Below are positions 4,311 to 5,046 of a stretch of 5,046 bases of DNA, piece after piece. Source of the DNA: Lachnospiraceae bacterium (GTDB lineage Bacteria; Bacillota_A; Clostridia; Lachnospirales; Lachnospiraceae); NCBI GenBank assembly GCA_017435025.1, contig JAFSFU010000188.1, positions 1 through 5,046 of the forward strand, read 5' to 3'. Numbering within the stretch: the first letter of the stretch is position 1; every line of letters begins with the position of its first letter. The notes beneath the pieces were generated by a model that had not been told where the DNA came from, did not search any database, and was given only the letters and a program-made list of their open reading frames with translations. A program made the translations under genes and the position numbers.

Positions 4311-5046
4311 TTAAATTTTTTTCATTCCTAATTGCCAAAAAGCTACAGCGCTTGCAGCAGCGACATTTAAAGAATCAACGCCGTGCGTCATTGGAATTTT
4401 TACAGTGTAATCGCAATCTGCGATCGTTTTCTCAGCGAGACCATCGCCTTCCGTTCCGAGAATAATTGCAACTTTATCTTCATGCATAAGATTGGGATCA
4501 TCAATCGAAACAGAATGATCACTGAGTGCCATGGCTGCTGTCTTAAAACCAAGTCTCTTTAGCTCATTTAAACCGTCTTCCGGCCAAGATGTTTCCTTCC
4601 CTCCAATATATGTCCACGGAACCTGAAAGACAGTTCCCATACTTACTCTGGAAGATCTTCTGTACAAAGGATCACTGCACGCAGGCGTCAGTAATACTGC
4701 ATCCATATTCAGTGCAGCAGCAGAACGGAAAATAGCTCCGACATTCGTTGGATTTACCACATTCTCCAAAACAGCAATTCTTTTGGCCTCTGCACAAACT
4801 GTTTCTACTGACGGATATTTTTTCCTTTTCATCACACAAAGAGCTCCTCTGGTTAATTGAAAACCGGTTAATTTTGTAAGCACCTCAAGTTCAGCGACAT
4901 ATACAGGAATATCGGGACAGCGTTCGATGATATGCTTTGCCTCACCTTCAATATGTTTTGGCTCAAGTAATAAAGATACAGGCTTACAGCCGGCATCTAA
5001 GGCTCTTTCAATTACTTTTGGACTTTCGGCAATGAAAAGCCCTCCA
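4311..5046 (-). CDS. TrmH/SpoU-family RNA 2'-O-methyltransferase (5' end outside window)
   Basis: The frame stays open to the right edge, so the start is missing; 244 residues are visible. An ATG-like start at 4883 would remove the N-terminal domain: the frame above it reads GGLFIAESPKVIERALDAG and onward, the L30e-like substrate-binding domain of SpoU enzymes. The catalytic SPOUT domain shows motif 1 (NPTNVGAIFRSA), motif 2 (IILGTEGDGL) and motif 3 (IPMTHGVDSLNVAAASA), the trefoil-knot residues that bind S-adenosylmethionine. Such enzymes methylate a ribose 2'-OH in tRNA or rRNA; which RNA cannot be told, so no gene symbol is given. It is convergent with the yneA-like gene and ends 18 nt from the hairpin at 4241-4293. 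Confidence 0.93.
   Translation of the reverse strand, partial: GGLFIAESPKVIERALDAGCKPVSLLLEPKHIEGEAKHIIERCPDIPVYVAELEVLTKLTGFQLTRGALCVMKRKKYPSVETVCAEAKRIAVLENVVNPTNVGAIFRSAAALNMDAVLLTPACSDPLYRRSSRVSMGTVFQVPWTYIGGKETSWPEDGLNELKRLGFKTAAMALSDHSVSIDDPNLMHEDKVAIILGTEGDGLAEKTIADCDYTVKIPMTHGVDSLNVAAASAVAFWQLGMKKI

Noticed and set aside
4134..4331. 65-residue open frame overlapping the end of the yneA-like gene
   Set aside because: It runs through the terminator hairpin and has no ribosome binding site, so it is a chance frame.
4311..4883. A complete 190-residue methyltransferase starting at 4883
   Set aside because: The frame continues to the window edge with a recognisable SpoU substrate-binding domain, so the gene is longer and cut by the window.

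Overview
The window reads as an ordinary chromosomal segment of a low-GC Gram-positive bacterium, most likely a clostridial Firmicute, with Lachnospiraceae the best guess. The reasons are the strong AGGAGG-type ribosome binding sites, the AT-rich intergenic DNA, the gene order obg-yhbY-nadD-yqeK-rsfS, and a lexA divergent from a small LysM protein with Bacillus-type (GAAC...GTTC) SOS boxes. The family-level placement is inference. No mobile element, CRISPR array, tRNA or rRNA was seen.

Bases 1-1960 (+ strand) hold a tightly packed ribosome-assembly and NAD operon: the last codons of the Obg GTPase, YhbY (50S assembly RNA-binding protein), NadD (nicotinate mononucleotide adenylyltransferase), YqeK (HD-domain diadenosine tetraphosphate hydrolase) and RsfS (ribosomal silencing factor). 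Gaps are 15-22 nt, and yqeK runs 71 nt into rsfS, which begins at a TTG. A 12-bp perfect hairpin at 1999-2038 separates this operon from a convergent gene.

Bases 2085-3691 (- strand) hold lexA followed 44 nt later by an AEC-family (auxin efflux carrier type) permease. The two may form one transcript, which would place the permease in the SOS regulon, although a perfect TATAAT in the gap could give it its own promoter.

Bases 3692-3895, between lexA and the divergent small gene, are the most information-rich part of the window. They carry a TTGACA / extended -10 promoter for the + strand gene and six candidate LexA operators, two pairs of which overlap or abut. The + strand gene (3896-4204) encodes a 102-residue protein with an N-terminal hydrophobic segment and a LysM domain, matching the architecture and position of the SOS cell-division inhibitor YneA. 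The arrangement predicts that DNA damage triggers LexA self-cleavage and releases both lexA and a strongly repressed division inhibitor.

Bases 4311-5046 (- strand) hold most of a TrmH/SpoU-family RNA 2'-O-methyltransferase whose start lies beyond the right edge. A long hairpin at 4241-4293 serves as the terminator between it and the convergent yneA-like gene. Apart from the dense operator array and the possible SOS link of the permease, I see known systems and no clearly undescribed one.
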